Shown here one piece after another: positions 8,318-19,300 of a stretch of 64,000 nucleotides of DNA (positions within the stretch are counted from its first letter, which is position 1; the number at the start of each line of letters is the position of its first letter). Origin of the DNA: Streptosporangium sp. NBC_01756 (GTDB taxonomy: Bacteria; Actinomycetota; Actinomycetes; Streptosporangiales; Streptosporangiaceae); NCBI RefSeq assembly GCF_035917975.1, contig NZ_CP109130.1, positions 7,874,001-7,938,000 of the forward strand. The letters are read 5' to 3'. Below the pieces are notes generated by a model. It ran no database searches. It was not told the DNA's origin and saw only the letters and a list, made by a program, of their open reading frames with translations. Made by a program: the position numbers and the translations under genes.

Positions 8318-10837
8318 ATGAAGACCATCCGCAAGGCACTCGGGGCGGCGGCCGCACTCGCGCTGATGACCTTTACGCTCGCCCCGGCTCCCGCCGCGCA
8401 GGCCGCCCTCGCCTCCAGGGTGCTGGAAACCCATGCCACATCCGACAGGGTGCTGGAAACCTACGCCACGTCCGAGACCGCCTCCTTCTGGGTACGGATG
8501 GCGGACAAGGCCGACTTATCCGCAGCCAGGAAGATGATGAATCGCACCACCCGCGGACAGGACGTGGCCGACCGGCTCAAGTCCACCGCGGACCGCTCCC
8601 AGGCGCCGCTGCGCAAGCTCCTCAAGGCCGAAGGCCTCACCTCGAAGGCGTTCTGGGCCAGCAACGCCGTCTACGTCGAGGACGCACCCGAGTCCGTCGC
8701 CCGCGAGATCGCCGCCCTGCCCGGTGTCGAGGAGATCCGCCCGTCCAAGACGTACACCATCCCCAAGCCCGTGGCGGGCCAGCCCGCCGCAACCGCTGAG
8801 ACGGGCCTGGCCTGGGGGGTGAGCAACATCAACGCCGACGACGTCTGGGCGCAGACCGGCCGCCGCGGCGAGGGCATCGTCGTCGCCAATGTCGACACCG
8901 GTGTGCAGTTCGATCATCCCGCTCTGGTCAAGCAGTATCGGGGCAACAACGGCGACGGCACCTTCACCCACGACTACAACTGGATCAACCCCAGCAACAA
9001 CTGCGAGAGCGCCGCCCCCTGCGACACCCACGGGCACGGCAGCCACACCATGGGGACCATCGCCGGCGACGACGGCGCCGGAAACCAGATCGGGGTCGCC
9101 CCGGGGGTCACCTGGATCGCCGGCAACGGCTGCCCCGGCGGCTCCTGCCCGGACACCGATCTGCTCGCGGTCTCGCAGTGGATGCTCGCCCCCACCGACC
9201 TGTCCGGCGAAAACCCGGACGTGTCGAAGCGCCCCCACATCGTCAACAACTCCTGGGGCTCGAACCCCTCCGACGACCCGCTGATGGAGGACATCCAGCT
9301 GGCCTGGGCCGCCTCGGGGATCATGGGTGTCTGGGCCAACGGCAACGAGGGCCCCGGCTGCAAGACCTCCGGCTCACCCGGCAGTCGCAGCATCAACTAC
9401 TCGGTCGGCGCCTACGACGCCAACAACAAGATCGCCAGTTTCTCCAGTCGCGGCCCCGGCCAGGACGGCCAGATCAAGCCGAACATCTCCGCCCCCGGCG
9501 TCAACATCCGCTCCGTCCATCCAGACGGCGGCTACGTCGCCATGAACGGCACCTCCATGGCGACCCCGCACGTCACGGGTGCGATCGCACTGCTGTGGTC
9601 GGCCCGGCCCGAGTACGCCCGCGACCCCGACGCCACTCGCGTGCTGCTGGACCTGTCCGCCATCGACACCGCCGACACCTCCTGCGGAGGCACCGCCGCC
9701 GACAACAACGTCTACGGTGAAGGCCGCCTGGACGCCCTGGCTCTCATCCAGGTGGGCGCCACCGGCAGCTCGACCGTCGCCGGCACCGTCACCGACGCCG
9801 GCACCGGACGGTCCGTCGCCGGAGCCGCCCTCACCATCACCGGCCCGTTGACCCGCACGACCACCCTCGGCACCGAAGGCACCTACTCCTTCAGTCTCGT
9901 CGCGGGCGACTACCAGATCAGCGTGACGGCCTTCGGATACCAGACCGGCACCCGCGCGGTCACCCTCACCAAGGACGGCAACCACACCGTCGACATCGCC
10001 CTGGTCCCGACTCAGCGGGTCGACCTCACCGGTACCGTCACCGACGGCTCAGGCCTGGGCCGGCCCCTGCCCGCCTCCGTGGTCGCCGACGACGGCAAGG
10101 GGCACCGCTGGAGCGCCGACGCCGACCCCGGCACCGGCGCCTACACCCTGCCGCTGCTCCCCGCCACCACCTACACCCTCACCTACACCACCAAGGAGCC
10201 CGGCTACGACCCCGCCACCCGCCGGCTCGACCTCGGCGAGACGGGCCAGCGCCTCGACGTCGGCCTCACCGTCAACCTCGCCTGCACCGCCTCCGGCTAC
10301 CAGGTCAGCCGGGACGGCAGCACCCAGCCGTTCAACGGCACCACCAAGCCCAAGGGCTGGACCGTCACGAACGTCGACATCGGCATCCCCAACTACGACC
10401 ACCAGCCCGGCTGGGTGTTCAAGGACGCGGGCAAGCGCGGCAACCACACCGGTGGCGACGGCGGCTTCGCCATCGTCGACTCCCGCAACTCCGGCATCGG
10501 CCATATCCAGGACACCTACCTCACCAGTCCCGCCTACGACCTGACCGGTCGCACCCAGGCCGCCATCGAACTCGCCCACGACCTCAAGCCGGCCGTCAAC
10601 TCCACCGCCACCATCGAGCTCAGCCTCGACGGCGGCCGCACCTGGGACGCCGTCTGGAGCGTCACCCGATTCCCCGGCGCCCCCGGCCCCGCCACCCAGG
10701 TCGTGCCGATCCCCCAGGCCAACGGCAAGACAGGCGTCAAGTTCCGGCTCTACTACCAAGGCCAGCTCTCCGGCTGGTGGGCAGTCGACAACGCCTTCGT
10801 CGGCGACCGTACCTGCACCCTCGCCGCCAAGGGCTGA
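8318..10837 (+). CDS. Secreted subtilisin-family (S8) serine protease, bacillopeptidase F-like
   Basis: This 839-residue exported protease has a signal peptide ending in AAQA, then an inhibitor-type propeptide. The intact catalytic domain shows Asp in VDTGVQFDHP (about 192), His in HGHGSHTMGTIAG (about 239), the oxyanion Asn in WANGNEGPG and Ser in NGTSMATPHVTG (about 412). Two carboxypeptidase regulatory-like beta domains follow at about 480-650, then a jelly-roll domain to the end. I chose the ATG at 8318 because a GGGGGT ribosome site (8304-8309) is eight bases upstream; a GTG at 8312 also fits the frame but is too close to that site. It is the only protein in the four-gene run expected to be proteolytic. 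It may process its neighbours or act with them on an external protein. Confidence 0.93.
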   Translation: MKTIRKALGAAAALALMTFTLAPAPAAQAALASRVLETHATSDRVLETYATSETASFWVRMADKADLSAARKMMNRTTRGQDVADRLKSTADRSQAPLRKLLKAEGLTSKAFWASNAVYVEDAPESVAREIAALPGVEEIRPSKTYTIPKPVAGQPAATAETGLAWGVSNINADDVWAQTGRRGEGIVVANVDTGVQFDHPALVKQYRGNNGDGTFTHDYNWINPSNNCESAAPCDTHGHGSHTMGTIAGDDGAGNQIGVAPGVTWIAGNGCPGGSCPDTDLLAVSQWMLAPTDLSGENPDVSKRPHIVNNSWGSNPSDDPLMEDIQLAWAASGIMGVWANGNEGPGCKTSGSPGSRSINYSVGAYDANNKIASFSSRGPGQDGQIKPNISAPGVNIRSVHPDGGYVAMNGTSMATPHVTGAIALLWSARPEYARDPDATRVLLDLSAIDTADTSCGGTAADNNVYGEGRLDALALIQVGATGSSTVAGTVTDAGTGRSVAGAALTITGPLTRTTTLGTEGTYSFSLVAGDYQISVTAFGYQTGTRAVTLTKDGNHTVDIALVPTQRVDLTGTVTDGSGLGRPLPASVVADDGKGHRWSADADPGTGAYTLPLLPATTYTLTYTTKEPGYDPATRRLDLGETGQRLDVGLTVNLACTASGYQVSRDGSTQPFNGTTKPKGWTVTNVDIGIPNYDHQPGWVFKDAGKRGNHTGGDGGFAIVDSRNSGIGHIQDTYLTSPAYDLTGRTQAAIELAHDLKPAVNSTATIELSLDGGRTWDAVWSVTRFPGAPGPATQVVPIPQANGKTGVKFRLYYQGQLSGWWAVDNAFVGDRTCTLAAKG

Positions 10838-10855
10838 CCCGCCCCACGGCTACAG

Positions 10856-10897
10856 GCGCGCCGCGCCGGGGACCTCCACGTCCCCGGCGCGGCGCGC
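10856..10897. terminator. Perfect 18-bp hairpin terminator
   Basis: The arms at 10856-10873 and 10880-10897 (GCGCGCCGCGCCGGGGAC and its exact complement) flank a six-base loop. It starts 19 bases after the subtilase stop and, being perfect, would end transcription of the secreted-protein run. No U-run follows, which is usual for high-GC actinobacteria. Confidence 0.8.
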
Positions 10898-10975
10898 ACG
10901 ATCGACCCCATGGGGATGATCGGCTGGGTGACGGTGTCGGCCACGACGGCGAAGGACGCGTCGAGGCGGGTGGGA
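10898..10975 (-). pseudogene. Fragment of a STAS-domain protein C-terminus
   Basis: The minus strand reads RLDASFAVVADTVTQP, closely like the C-terminal THLDASFAIVADPVHP of the STAS protein at 48074-48475. No start or STAS core remains. It looks like a worn remnant between two clusters. The match is short, so the call is tentative. Confidence 0.45.
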
Positions 10976-10994
10976 AAGAAGAACCCGCAGGCCC

Positions 10995-11075
10995 TCAGCC
11001 GGATAGGGAAACCAGGCCCGCCTCGTAGGCGATGATGACCAGTCGCACGGCCTGCGCCCTGGTCCCGGCCTCTTC
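10995..11075 (-). pseudogene. 3' remnant of a NarL/FixJ-type response regulator
   Basis: The minus strand reads EEAGTRAQAVRLVIIAYEAGLV, then SLSG and a stop at 10995. This is the usual end of NarL-family response regulators, after the LuxR helix-turn-helix. The rest of the gene is missing: the mbtH terminator follows within a few bases. It supports past deletion or rearrangement at this cluster edge. Confidence 0.45.
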
Positions 11076-11087
11076 CCTGACCTTTGT

Positions 11088-11112
11088 CCTTCCCGGGTGG
11101 AGACCGGGAAGG
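11088..11112 (-). terminator. Hairpin terminator of the mbtH unit
   Basis: CCTTCCCGG and CCGGGAAGG form a 9-bp stem with a seven-base loop, 12 bases downstream of the MbtH stop on the minus strand. The position fits a terminator of the last coelichelin-cluster transcription unit. Confidence 0.65.
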
Positions 11113-11124
11113 GCGTGCGGGTGG

Positions 11125-11337
11125 TCAGCCGTTCATGGCCTCGGTCAGGGAACGGGGGCGCAGGTCGGTCCAGTGTCTTTCGATGTAGTCCAGGCAGGCG
11201 GTGCGGGTGTTCTCGGCGAGGACGACGGTCCAGCCGGCGGGGACCTCGGCGAAGGAGGGCCACAAGGAGTGCTGGTCCTCGGCGTTGACCAGGACCAGGA
11301 AGCGGCCGTCGGGGTCGTCGAACGGATTGGTGGTCAT
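11125..11337 (-). CDS. cchK: MbtH-like NRPS accessory protein
   Basis: This 70-residue protein has the MbtH family pattern: [32 protein letters not shown] and the C-terminal [12 protein letters not shown]. MbtH proteins bind adenylation domains of NRPSs and are often needed for their folding or activity. Its partner here is surely the NRPS at 13297-24165. The ATG at 11337 is chosen because the family begins with MxNPFDD and a GGGAGGGAC ribosome site precedes it. The reading frame is open upstream to 11571, but that part is a shadow of a different small gene. The ATG overlaps the stop of that upstream small frame (ATGA), so the two are translationally coupled. The symbol is by analogy with the Streptomyces coelicolor coelichelin cluster. 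Confidence 0.93.
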   Translation of the reverse strand: MTTNPFDDPDGRFLVLVNAEDQHSLWPSFAEVPAGWTVVLAENTRTACLDYIERHWTDLRPRSLTEAMNG

Positions 11338-11516
11338 GCTCGGTCCCTCCCGGGGTCCGACGGGGCGGTCAGCGCGCCGTCGAGGACGGTGATCAGATCG
11401 TCGGCCAGAGGTGGCGTCGGCACGGTCGCGGCCAGGCGATGGAGTACGCCGAGGAGATGGGGCATCGCGTCCTCTGCGGGGGTTGAGTCGGCAGTGTGCG
11501 CCGGCCTCCCGGACAT
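11334..11516 (-). CDS. Small hypothetical protein coupled to mbtH
   Basis: This 60-residue frame begins with ATG at 11516, has AAGGTG five bases upstream, and ends with a TGA that overlaps the mbtH ATG. It starts about 30 bases after an iron box, so it would be the first gene of the iron-regulated mbtH unit. The sequence ([34 protein letters not shown]) looks helical, without a signal peptide, metal motif or membrane segment. I do not recognise a family. It could be a genuine small protein or a leader whose translation sets MbtH output. A shorter version could start at an internal ATG at 11463. Confidence 0.5.
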   Translation of the reverse strand: MSGRPAHTADSTPAEDAMPHLLGVLHRLAATVPTPPLADDLITVLDGALTAPSDPGRDRA

Positions 11517-11530
11517 GGCGGCACCTTGGG

Positions 11531-11560
11531 TAAGGCTTGCTCAGCTTAAGGCAAGCCTTA
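11531..11560. repeat. Perfect 10-bp inverted repeat overlapping the iron box
   Basis: TAAGGCTTGC (11531-11540) and GCAAGCCTTA (11551-11560) are exact reverse complements separated by ten bases. The right arm is part of the iron box at 11547-11565. It could be a second half-site for the regulator, or an RNA hairpin after the exporter gene. Confidence 0.6.
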
Positions 11561-11565
11561 CCTAA
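11547..11565 (-). promoter_or_regulatory. IdeR/DmdR-type iron box before the mbtH unit
   Basis: TAAGGCAAGCCTTACCTAA agrees with the DtxR/IdeR consensus TTAGGTTAGGCTAACCTAA at 14 of 19 bases by eye. It lies between the exporter stop (11610) and the small coupled frame (start 11516), so it would repress that frame and mbtH when iron is plentiful. Confidence 0.7.
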
Positions 11566-11609
11566 GTTCAATCACCTGATTCCTTACGTGAAGGGATCAC
11601 TCGTTCGGG

Positions 11610-13310
11610 TCACCGGGCCACGGCCAGGCGGTAGTTCTCGTCCGTGGTGAGGAGGTTGCGATGGGTGTCCTCCGCGGTGATGACGCCGTCGTCCAGGACG
11701 AGGACCCGGTCGGCGGCGTCCAGCAGGGCCGGGCTGCTGGTGAGCACGATGGTGGTGCGGTTCCGGCGCAGTTCGGCGATGTTGCGTGCGATGAGCTGTT
11801 CGGTGACCGCGTCGACCGCCGTCGTCGGGTCGTGCAGGACCAGGATGTCGGCGTCGGTGGCGAGGGCGCGGGCCAGGGACAGCCGTTGGCGCTGCCCACC
11901 GGAGAGGTTCGCGCCGCGGTCGCGGACGCCGTAGTCGAGTCCGTCGCGGTGGAGGGCGGCGACGTCGGTCAGCATGGACGCCTCGACGGCCTCGGAGACC
12001 ATGCGGCCGGCGCCCGCCGGGTCGATGTTCGTGCGGAGAGTGCCCGCGAAGATCTCCCCGTCGTACGGGTTCACCAGCATGTGCTCGCGGACCGTCTCGA
12101 TCGACAGGTCCGCGATCTCCTGCCCGCTGACCCGCACCACCCCCTCATACGCATCAGGCGGGACGTTCACCGCCAGGAGCGACGCGAGGTCGGCCGCCGC
12201 GCGAGGCTGGTAGACGGCGATCGCCACGAACTCGCCGGCGGACACGTGGAACTTCAGCTCGCGCAGGGACCCGTACCGGACGCTGTCGACCTCGAGGTCT
12301 CCGCCTGCGGACGGGCGCTCCGGCCTCGGGGCCATCACCGGAGGCGCGGCCAGCACCAGCGCCATCCGCTCGGCCGATGCGCGCGCGATCATCACGTACT
12401 TCGGCATCTCGGAGAACAACTTGAGCGGTTCCATGATGAACTGCGCCAGCCCCACGGCCATGACGAGCTGCCCGACGGTGATCTCGCCGTTGAACGCCAG
12501 CCAGCCCGCCGTCAGGGACACAGCGGTGGCGAGGATCGCATTGAGTGCCAACGCGGTGCCGGCGTACGCGCCGTTCACCTTGGCGACGGTGATCGCCTGG
12601 CTTTTCGCCTCCGTGCTGACCTTCCGGTAGGACAGGAACCCCGCGTGGTTGCCGCCGAAGCCGTGCAGCGGGCGCAGGCCGGTGATCAGGTCGGCGACCT
12701 TCGCGCCCGCCCGCGCCACCCGGGCCTGCTGTTCGCGGGTGCCGGCGCCGATCCGTTTGGACATCACGCTCAGGATCGACAGGATCGCGATGGTTCCCAC
12801 GATCACCAGCAGGCCGAGCCGGACGCTGGCCACGCCCAGCGCGACCGCGGTGATCAGCACCGCGACCAATGAGCTGACCAGCAGCGGCACCACCTCGATG
12901 ATGTCGGCGGTCTGGTCGGCGTCCTCGGTGGCGATGGTCAGGATCTCGCCGGACTTGAGATCGACGTCCCTGGCCACCGGTTGGAGTCCGCAGGCCGCGA
13001 CCCGCACCCGCCAGCGGTGTGCCTCGGTCGTGTTGGCCTTCTGCAGGATGCGCATCCCGAACCGCCACGACAGCGACACGGTCGTGATGATCACGGCCAG
13101 CGCGGCGATCGACAGGGCGAGAGAGCCGAGGTCGCGGTCCTGCATCGTGTGCTCGACTATCAGGCCGAGTGCGATGGGGAAGGCGGTCTCGCCGGCCTGG
13201 TACATGCCCATGAGGACGGTGCCCCAGGTCATGGCGCCCGCGTTGCGCCGCAGTGCGGCCCAGAGGATGTCGGACCCCGTGCGGGGCCGCTGCTTGTCAG
13301 GAGTTGTCAT
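11610..13310 (-). CDS. cchI: ABC exporter half-transporter with dead ATP-binding motif (CchI-like)
   Basis: This 566-residue protein has an exporter-type membrane domain in its first ~310 residues and an NBD at the C-terminus. The NBD keeps a perfect signature ([16 protein letters not shown]), but the Walker A GxxGxGKS/T is replaced by AVYQPRAAA. The Walker B end LDEP reads LHDP, so Lys, Thr and the catalytic Glu are all lost. Alone it could not hydrolyse ATP. Its partner at 24222-26009 has the opposite defects, so the pair forms one working ATP site. The likely job is siderophore or precursor export across the membrane, as for CchG/CchI. The ATG at 13310 overlaps the NRPS stop by 14 bases, so it is coupled to the NRPS. 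The frame is open to 13358, but that start would lie inside the NRPS end. Confidence 0.9.
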   Translation of the reverse strand: MTTPDKQRPRTGSDILWAALRRNAGAMTWGTVLMGMYQAGETAFPIALGLIVEHTMQDRDLGSLALSIAALAVIITTVSLSWRFGMRILQKANTTEAHRWRVRVAACGLQPVARDVDLKSGEILTIATEDADQTADIIEVVPLLVSSLVAVLITAVALGVASVRLGLLVIVGTIAILSILSVMSKRIGAGTREQQARVARAGAKVADLITGLRPLHGFGGNHAGFLSYRKVSTEAKSQAITVAKVNGAYAGTALALNAILATAVSLTAGWLAFNGEITVGQLVMAVGLAQFIMEPLKLFSEMPKYVMIARASAERMALVLAAPPVMAPRPERPSAGGDLEVDSVRYGSLRELKFHVSAGEFVAIAVYQPRAAADLASLLAVNVPPDAYEGVVRVSGQEIADLSIETVREHMLVNPYDGEIFAGTLRTNIDPAGAGRMVSEAVEASMLTDVAALHRDGLDYGVRDRGANLSGGQRQRLSLARALATDADILVLHDPTTAVDAVTEQLIARNIAELRRNRTTIVLTSSPALLDAADRVLVLDDGVITAEDTHRNLLTTDENYRLAVAR

Positions 13311-16300
13311 CGAGGTGTCGGGCAATCGCTTCCGGGGTTCGCAGGGTGAGCAGATCACGAACGGTGATCACGGGACCGTACTCGCGGCGGAGCAGCCCGA
13401 TCAGCCGCACCGCCAGCATGGAGTGCCCCCCGAGGGACACGAAGTCGCTCACCGCGCTCACCTCGTCATCATCCAGGTCCAGGGCCTCGGCGAAGAACTC
13501 GCACACCACGGTCTCGGTCTCGGTCGCCGGGCCGCGCTCGCCCGACGTGGTCAGCGCGCCCAGCGGCCTGGCCTCCGGCAGCGCCGTGGCGTCGGCTTTC
13601 CCGTTCACGGTCAGCGGGATGGCGTCGACGTGGGCGTAGTGCGTGGGGCGCAGGTAGTCCGGCAGCCCGGCGCCCACCTCGGCGGCGACCGTCGCCAGGT
13701 CGGAGCCGCCCAGTACGAGGTAGGCGGCCAGCCGGTACGCGCCGTCGACCTGCGGATCGGGCTGGGCGACCGCGGCGGCGAACCGCACCGCCGGGTGCGC
13801 CTCGAACGCGGCCTCGACTTCGCCCAGCTCGACCCGGTGCCCCCGGATCTTGACTTGCTGGTCGGTGCGGCCCAGGTACGTCAGGTTCCCGTCGGGCCGC
13901 CGGACCACCAGGTCCCCGGTGCGGTACATGCGCTCACCGGGTTCGCCGAACGGGCACGCGACGAACCGGTGCGCGGTCTGGGCGGGCTGTCCGAGGTAGC
14001 CGCGCGCGATGCCGATGCCCGACACGTACAGTTCGCCGGGCACGCCGTCCGGCACGGGCCGCAGCCACGGGTCCAGCACGTACACGTCGGTGTTGTCGAT
14101 CGGCACGCCCACCACCGGGTCGAGGCACTCGAAGGTGCCGACGCCGAGGGTGTTGATGGTGTACTCGGTGGGTCCGTACAGGTTGTAGCCGACCGTCCCG
14201 TCGGTCTCGGCGAGCCGATGCCACAGCGCCGGGGTGACCGCCTCACCGCCCAGCAGCACCAGCGCGGGTCGCCGCGCGGGGTCGTCGAGCAGCCCTTCGG
14301 CCACCAGCTGCTGCGCGTAGGTGGGGGTCACGTTGACGACGTCGATCCCGTGCTCAAGGCAGTACTCGACCAGCCGGGGCGCGTCGCGCCGCAGTTCCTC
14401 GTCGCAGATGTGCACCTCGTGGCCGTCGGCGAGCCACAGGAGCTCCTCCCACGACATGTCGAACGCGAACGACACGGTGTGCGCGATCCGGAAGACCCGG
14501 TGGGCGTGCTCGGCCAGCACCGGCTCGAAGATGCGGCGCCGGTGGTTGATCAGCATGTTGGTGAGCCCGGCGTACTCGGTCACCACGCCCTTGGGCTTCC
14601 CGGTCGATCCGGAGGTGTAGATGGTGTATGCGGGGTGCCGCAGGCGGTCCGGGTCGTCCGGCGCGAACGTCGGATACGGCTCGGCCTCGGGCAGCGGGCG
14701 GTCCAGCTCGATCAGGTCGCCGGTCAGCCGGGGTGAGACGGCGCTCACGGTGAGGATCACGTCCGGGCGGGCGTCCGCGACGATCGCGGCGATCCGCTCG
14801 TCCGGGTGGTCCAGCTCCAGCGGCACGTACGCGGCGCCGACGCGAAGCACGGCGAACAGCGCCACGATCGAGTCGAGAGAACGCGGGATCGCCAGACCCA
14901 CGGTCATCTCAGGGCCGATGCCGCGCCGGGCGAGCAGACCCGCCACCGCGCGGCTGCGCTCCTGAAGCCGGGCGAACGTCATGGTCCGGCCGTGGGCGAC
15001 GAGCGCGACCTGCTGCGGGCTGCGGTCCGCCGCCCGGTCGAACCGGTCGACCACGGTGTCGGTGCCGACGTCCGTACGCTCGGCCGGCTCGGGCTCCGGC
15101 CCCAGACCGCGCAGCGCGCCCACCGGCCCGGTCGAGCGGGCCAGATCTTCGAGCACGCGCAGGTAGTCGTCCAGGAGACGACGGGCGTGCTCCGCGTCGT
15201 CGTCGCGATACTCCAGCTTGACCGTGAGCCGGTCGCCCGGCGTGACGACCCAGGTGAACGGGTAGTGCGTGGAGTCATCGGCCCGCACCGCGGTGATGCC
15301 GTGCCTGGCGTTCATCGTGGCGAACGCGTCCATGTCCAGGAAGTTCTGGAGCACGAACAGGTTGTCGAACAGGGTGCCGTGCCCACTGGCCCGCTGGATC
15401 TCGCCGAGCCCCAGGTGCTCGTGCTCCATCGCCGCGACTCTGGCCGCCTGCACGGCGGCCAGGTACTCCCGCACCGTGTCGTCCGGCCGTGCCCGCGTCC
15501 ACATGGGCACGGTGTTGAGCAGCACGCCGACGATGCCGGACAGGCCCTCGCCCTCCCGGCCGGAGACGGTCACGCCGAACACGGCGTCGCTCCGGCCGGT
15601 GTGCGCGCCCAACAGCAGGCCGAACGCGCCGGTCAGCACCGAGTTCAGCGTGACGCCGTGCGTCCTGGCCGCTTCCCGCAGCAGTTCCGACTGCCCGGCG
15701 GACAGCGTGCGCACGAGGGCGTGCGGCAGATCGTCCGGAAGCGACGGTGCCGGTCCGGCGAGTAGCGTCGGGCCCGGGAGGCCGGTCAGGTGCTCCGCCC
15801 AGAAGCGTTCCGACCCGGAGAAGTCCTTGGCGTCGAGCGCCCGGGCGTAGTCCTCGAAGCTCGGCGTGGCCGGGGCCGGGTCCAGCGGCTCTCCCGTGAG
15901 GACGGCCTGATAGGCGTCGAACAGGTCCCGCAGCACGATCTCGCGTGACCAGCCGTCCCACAGCAGCAGGTGGTAGCTCAGCAGCAGGCCGTCGCGGTCG
16001 TCGGGCAGGCGCACCACGGTCAACCGGATCAGCGGTGGCTCATCCGGGTCGAAGCCCGTGTCGCGGTCCCGGGCACGCAGGGCTTCGACGTCCGCGTCCG
16101 CCGGCAGTACGACCGTGCGGACATCGACCCGCCGGCCCGCTGCGAGGACCTGGACCGGGTTTCCGCCGGCGTCGGTGGTGAAACCGGCGCCCACGACCGG
16201 GTGCCGCGCGATCACGTACGCCATCGCCTCGGCCAGGGCGCCGGTGTCCAGCCGCCGGTCGAAGGTGAAGTAGTTCTGGGCGACATAGTGTCCGGCCGAG

Positions 16301-19300
16301 CCCGCCAGCTGGGCCTGGAAGAACAGGCCTTTCTGGAGCGGGGTCACCGGCGCCGTCCACTCGGCCGTCGCGGCGGCGTCGGCGATTCGCTCCAGCGCGC
16401 GCCGCCAGTGCCCGGTCAGCTCGTCGGGGATGCCGTCGGCGAGGGTGAAGGCCGCGCGCAGGCTTCCGGTGGCCGCGTCGATCCACGCGTTGACCTCGAC
16501 GGCGTACGGGCTGCCCTGGTCGCCGCCGGTGATGCGCAGCGCCTGGGACTCGCTGCCCCGGCCGAGGTAGTTGAACAGCACCTGGGGGCGCGCGTTCAGC
16601 AGCGGCGCCGTCTGCGGGTTGAGGTACCTGAGCCAGCCGTAGGCGACGTGCCCGCGCTCGTCCGGCTGGCGTTCGGTGATCTCACGCGCCGCCGCGACGG
16701 GGTCGGTGTGCGCCGTGAGCCGCACAGGCGCGATGGAGGTGAACCAGCCGACCGTGCGGGTGTAGTCGTGGTGTTCGAGCACCGGGACCCGGCCGTGCCG
16801 CTCCAACTCGATCGCGAGATCGGTGGGCGACGGCTGGATGTGCGTCAGCGCGGTCCGCAGCGCGCCGCACAGCAACTCGGTGAGACCGACGCCGAGTGCG
16901 GCGGGCGCGGTACGCGTCACGCGGGCGGTCACCTCGGGCGCGACCTCCACCGTGGTCTCGCGCAGCCCCTCGACCACGGGCAGCAGCACGGGGGCTTCGA
17001 GTGTGGTGACCCAGTGCCCAAGGTCGTCGATCACCTGGGCGGACCGGGTCGTCAGCGCGTCGGCATACTCGGCGTAGGACGTGGTCGGCGGCGGCAGGGC
17101 CGCCCCGCGCATGGCGGCGGCCAGGTCGTCCAGCAGGATCAGCCAGGACACCGAGTCGACGGCGAGGTGGTGCACGGTGACCACCAGGGTCCGGCTCGCC
17201 GCCAGCCACGAGAACGCGATCACCTCCCCGGACTCGGGATCGAGCCGTCCGGCGGCCTCGTTCGCCACGGCCGTCGCGTCGGCCGCGTCGGTCCGGACGA
17301 CGGTGACCTCGCGGGCGGGGTCGGTGCGCAGTGCCCACACCCCGTGCTCGACGCGCAGCCGCAGCCGGAGGGCCGGGTGCGCGGCCACCACGGCGTCCGC
17401 GGCGCGCTCGACGTCGGCGAACCCGGTTCCCTCGGCAGCCACCAGTGCCCTGGCCTGGGCGAACCGGGAGAGGGAGCCGCCCAGTTCCCGCTGGCGCAGG
17501 ATGATCGGCGTCGGTGTCAGCGGGCCGTCCTCGCGGCGGGCGGGCGCGGGCGCCGTGGCCTGCGGCGTGCGCGTCCCCAGGTGCCCGGCGAGTGCGCGCG
17601 GCGTCCTGAGCAGGAACACGTCCCGTGGGGCGATCGGCAGGCCGAGCGCCCTGGCCCGGTTGACCACGGTGATGGCGACGATGCTGTCGCCGCCGGCCCT
17701 GAAGAAGTCGGTGTCGCCGTCCACCTCGCAGCCGGGCAGCGCCTCGGCGAAAACGCCGACCAGCGCGGCGATCGTGGAATCGCTCGTGGGCACCGGGGTG
17801 TCGTCCTGCGCGGCGCGTTCGCGCAGGGCCTTCCGGTCCAGCTTGCCGTTGACCGTCAGCGGCAGGGCGTCGACCCGCAGCACCCGGCCCGGCACCATGT
17901 GCGCGGGCAGTTTCGCCGACAGGAGGCCGGTGATGTCGTCGGGCATCCGGCCCACGACGTGCGCGATCAGGTGGTCGCCGCTGCCGGCCACGGTGACGGC
18001 CGCGTCGGCCACGCCGTCGAGTCCCCTGACCGCGGACTCCACCTCGCCGAGCTCGATGCGGAAACCCTTGAGCTGCACCTGGTCGTCGGCGCGGCCGGTG
18101 AACTCCAGCTCCCCGCCGAGCGTGCGGCGGGCGAGATCGCCCGTGTGGTACATGCGGGAGCCGTCGCCCGCGAACGGGTTCGCCACGAATCGGCCCGCGG
18201 TGAGCTCCGGCCTGCCCAGGTAGCCGAGCGACACCTGGTCGCCGGCGACGTAGATGGCGCCCACCCGGCCCGGCGGCACCGGCCGGAGCCGGTCGTCGAG
18301 CAGGTAGGTGACCAGGCCGGGGATCGGGCCGCCGATCGGGCTGACGTCGTCGCCGAGGGCGAAGTCCTCGTCGGTCAGCACCCGGTGCGTGACGTGGACG
18401 GTGGTCTCGGTGATGCCGTACATGTTGACCAGCTCGGGCGAGCCGGTGCCGTGCCGTTCGACCCAGCCGCGCAGTCGCCCGAGATCCAGTGCCTCGCCGC
18501 CGAAGATGATCCGGCGGAGCGAGCTGACCGGCTCGCCGGCGTGCCGGTCGGCCTCGATGAACGGGTAGAACGCCGACGGGGTCTGGTTGAGCACGGTCAC
18601 TCCGCGTTCGCGGACCAGCCGGTGGAAGTCGACCGGGGAGCGGGTCAACCCGTACTCCGGCACCAGCAGCTCACCGCCGTGCGCCAGCGCGCCCCACAGC
18701 TCCCACACCGCGAAGTCGAAGGAGGAGGAGTGGAACTGGACCCACACGTCGTGCGGACCGAAGTCCATGTCAGGCTGGGTGTTCGCGAGCAGCGTCACCA
18801 CGCTGGAGTGCGGGACGACGACACCCTTGGGTCTGCCGGTCGATCCGGAGGTGTAGATCACGTACGCCGGGTCGTGCCAGCCGACCTCGGGCGCGGTGGT
18901 GTCCAGCGGCAGCTCGTCCTCCGGTACGAGCAGCTGGGCCGGCACGCCCGCCCTGGCCGACAGCTCCGTGAAGCGGTCCCGCTGTTCGGCGTCCACGAGA
19001 ACGACCTGCGGGGCGGCGTCGGCGAGGATGTACTCCAGCCGTTCATCCGGGTACGCCGGATCCAGCGGCACGTACGCGCCGCCCGCGGTGACGGTCGCGA
19101 CCAGGGCGACGACCTGCTCAAGGGAGCGCGGGACGGCGACGGCGACCCGTTTGCCCGGTCCGACCCCGGCCGCGCGCAGCGCCGAGGCCAGCTTGTTCTT
19201 CGCGTCCGCCAGTTCGCCGTAGGTCAGCGACCGGGTGCTGCCGTCGAGACCGCACTGGGTGACGGCGACGGCGGCCGGGTCGCGGTTCGCGGCGGCGTCG

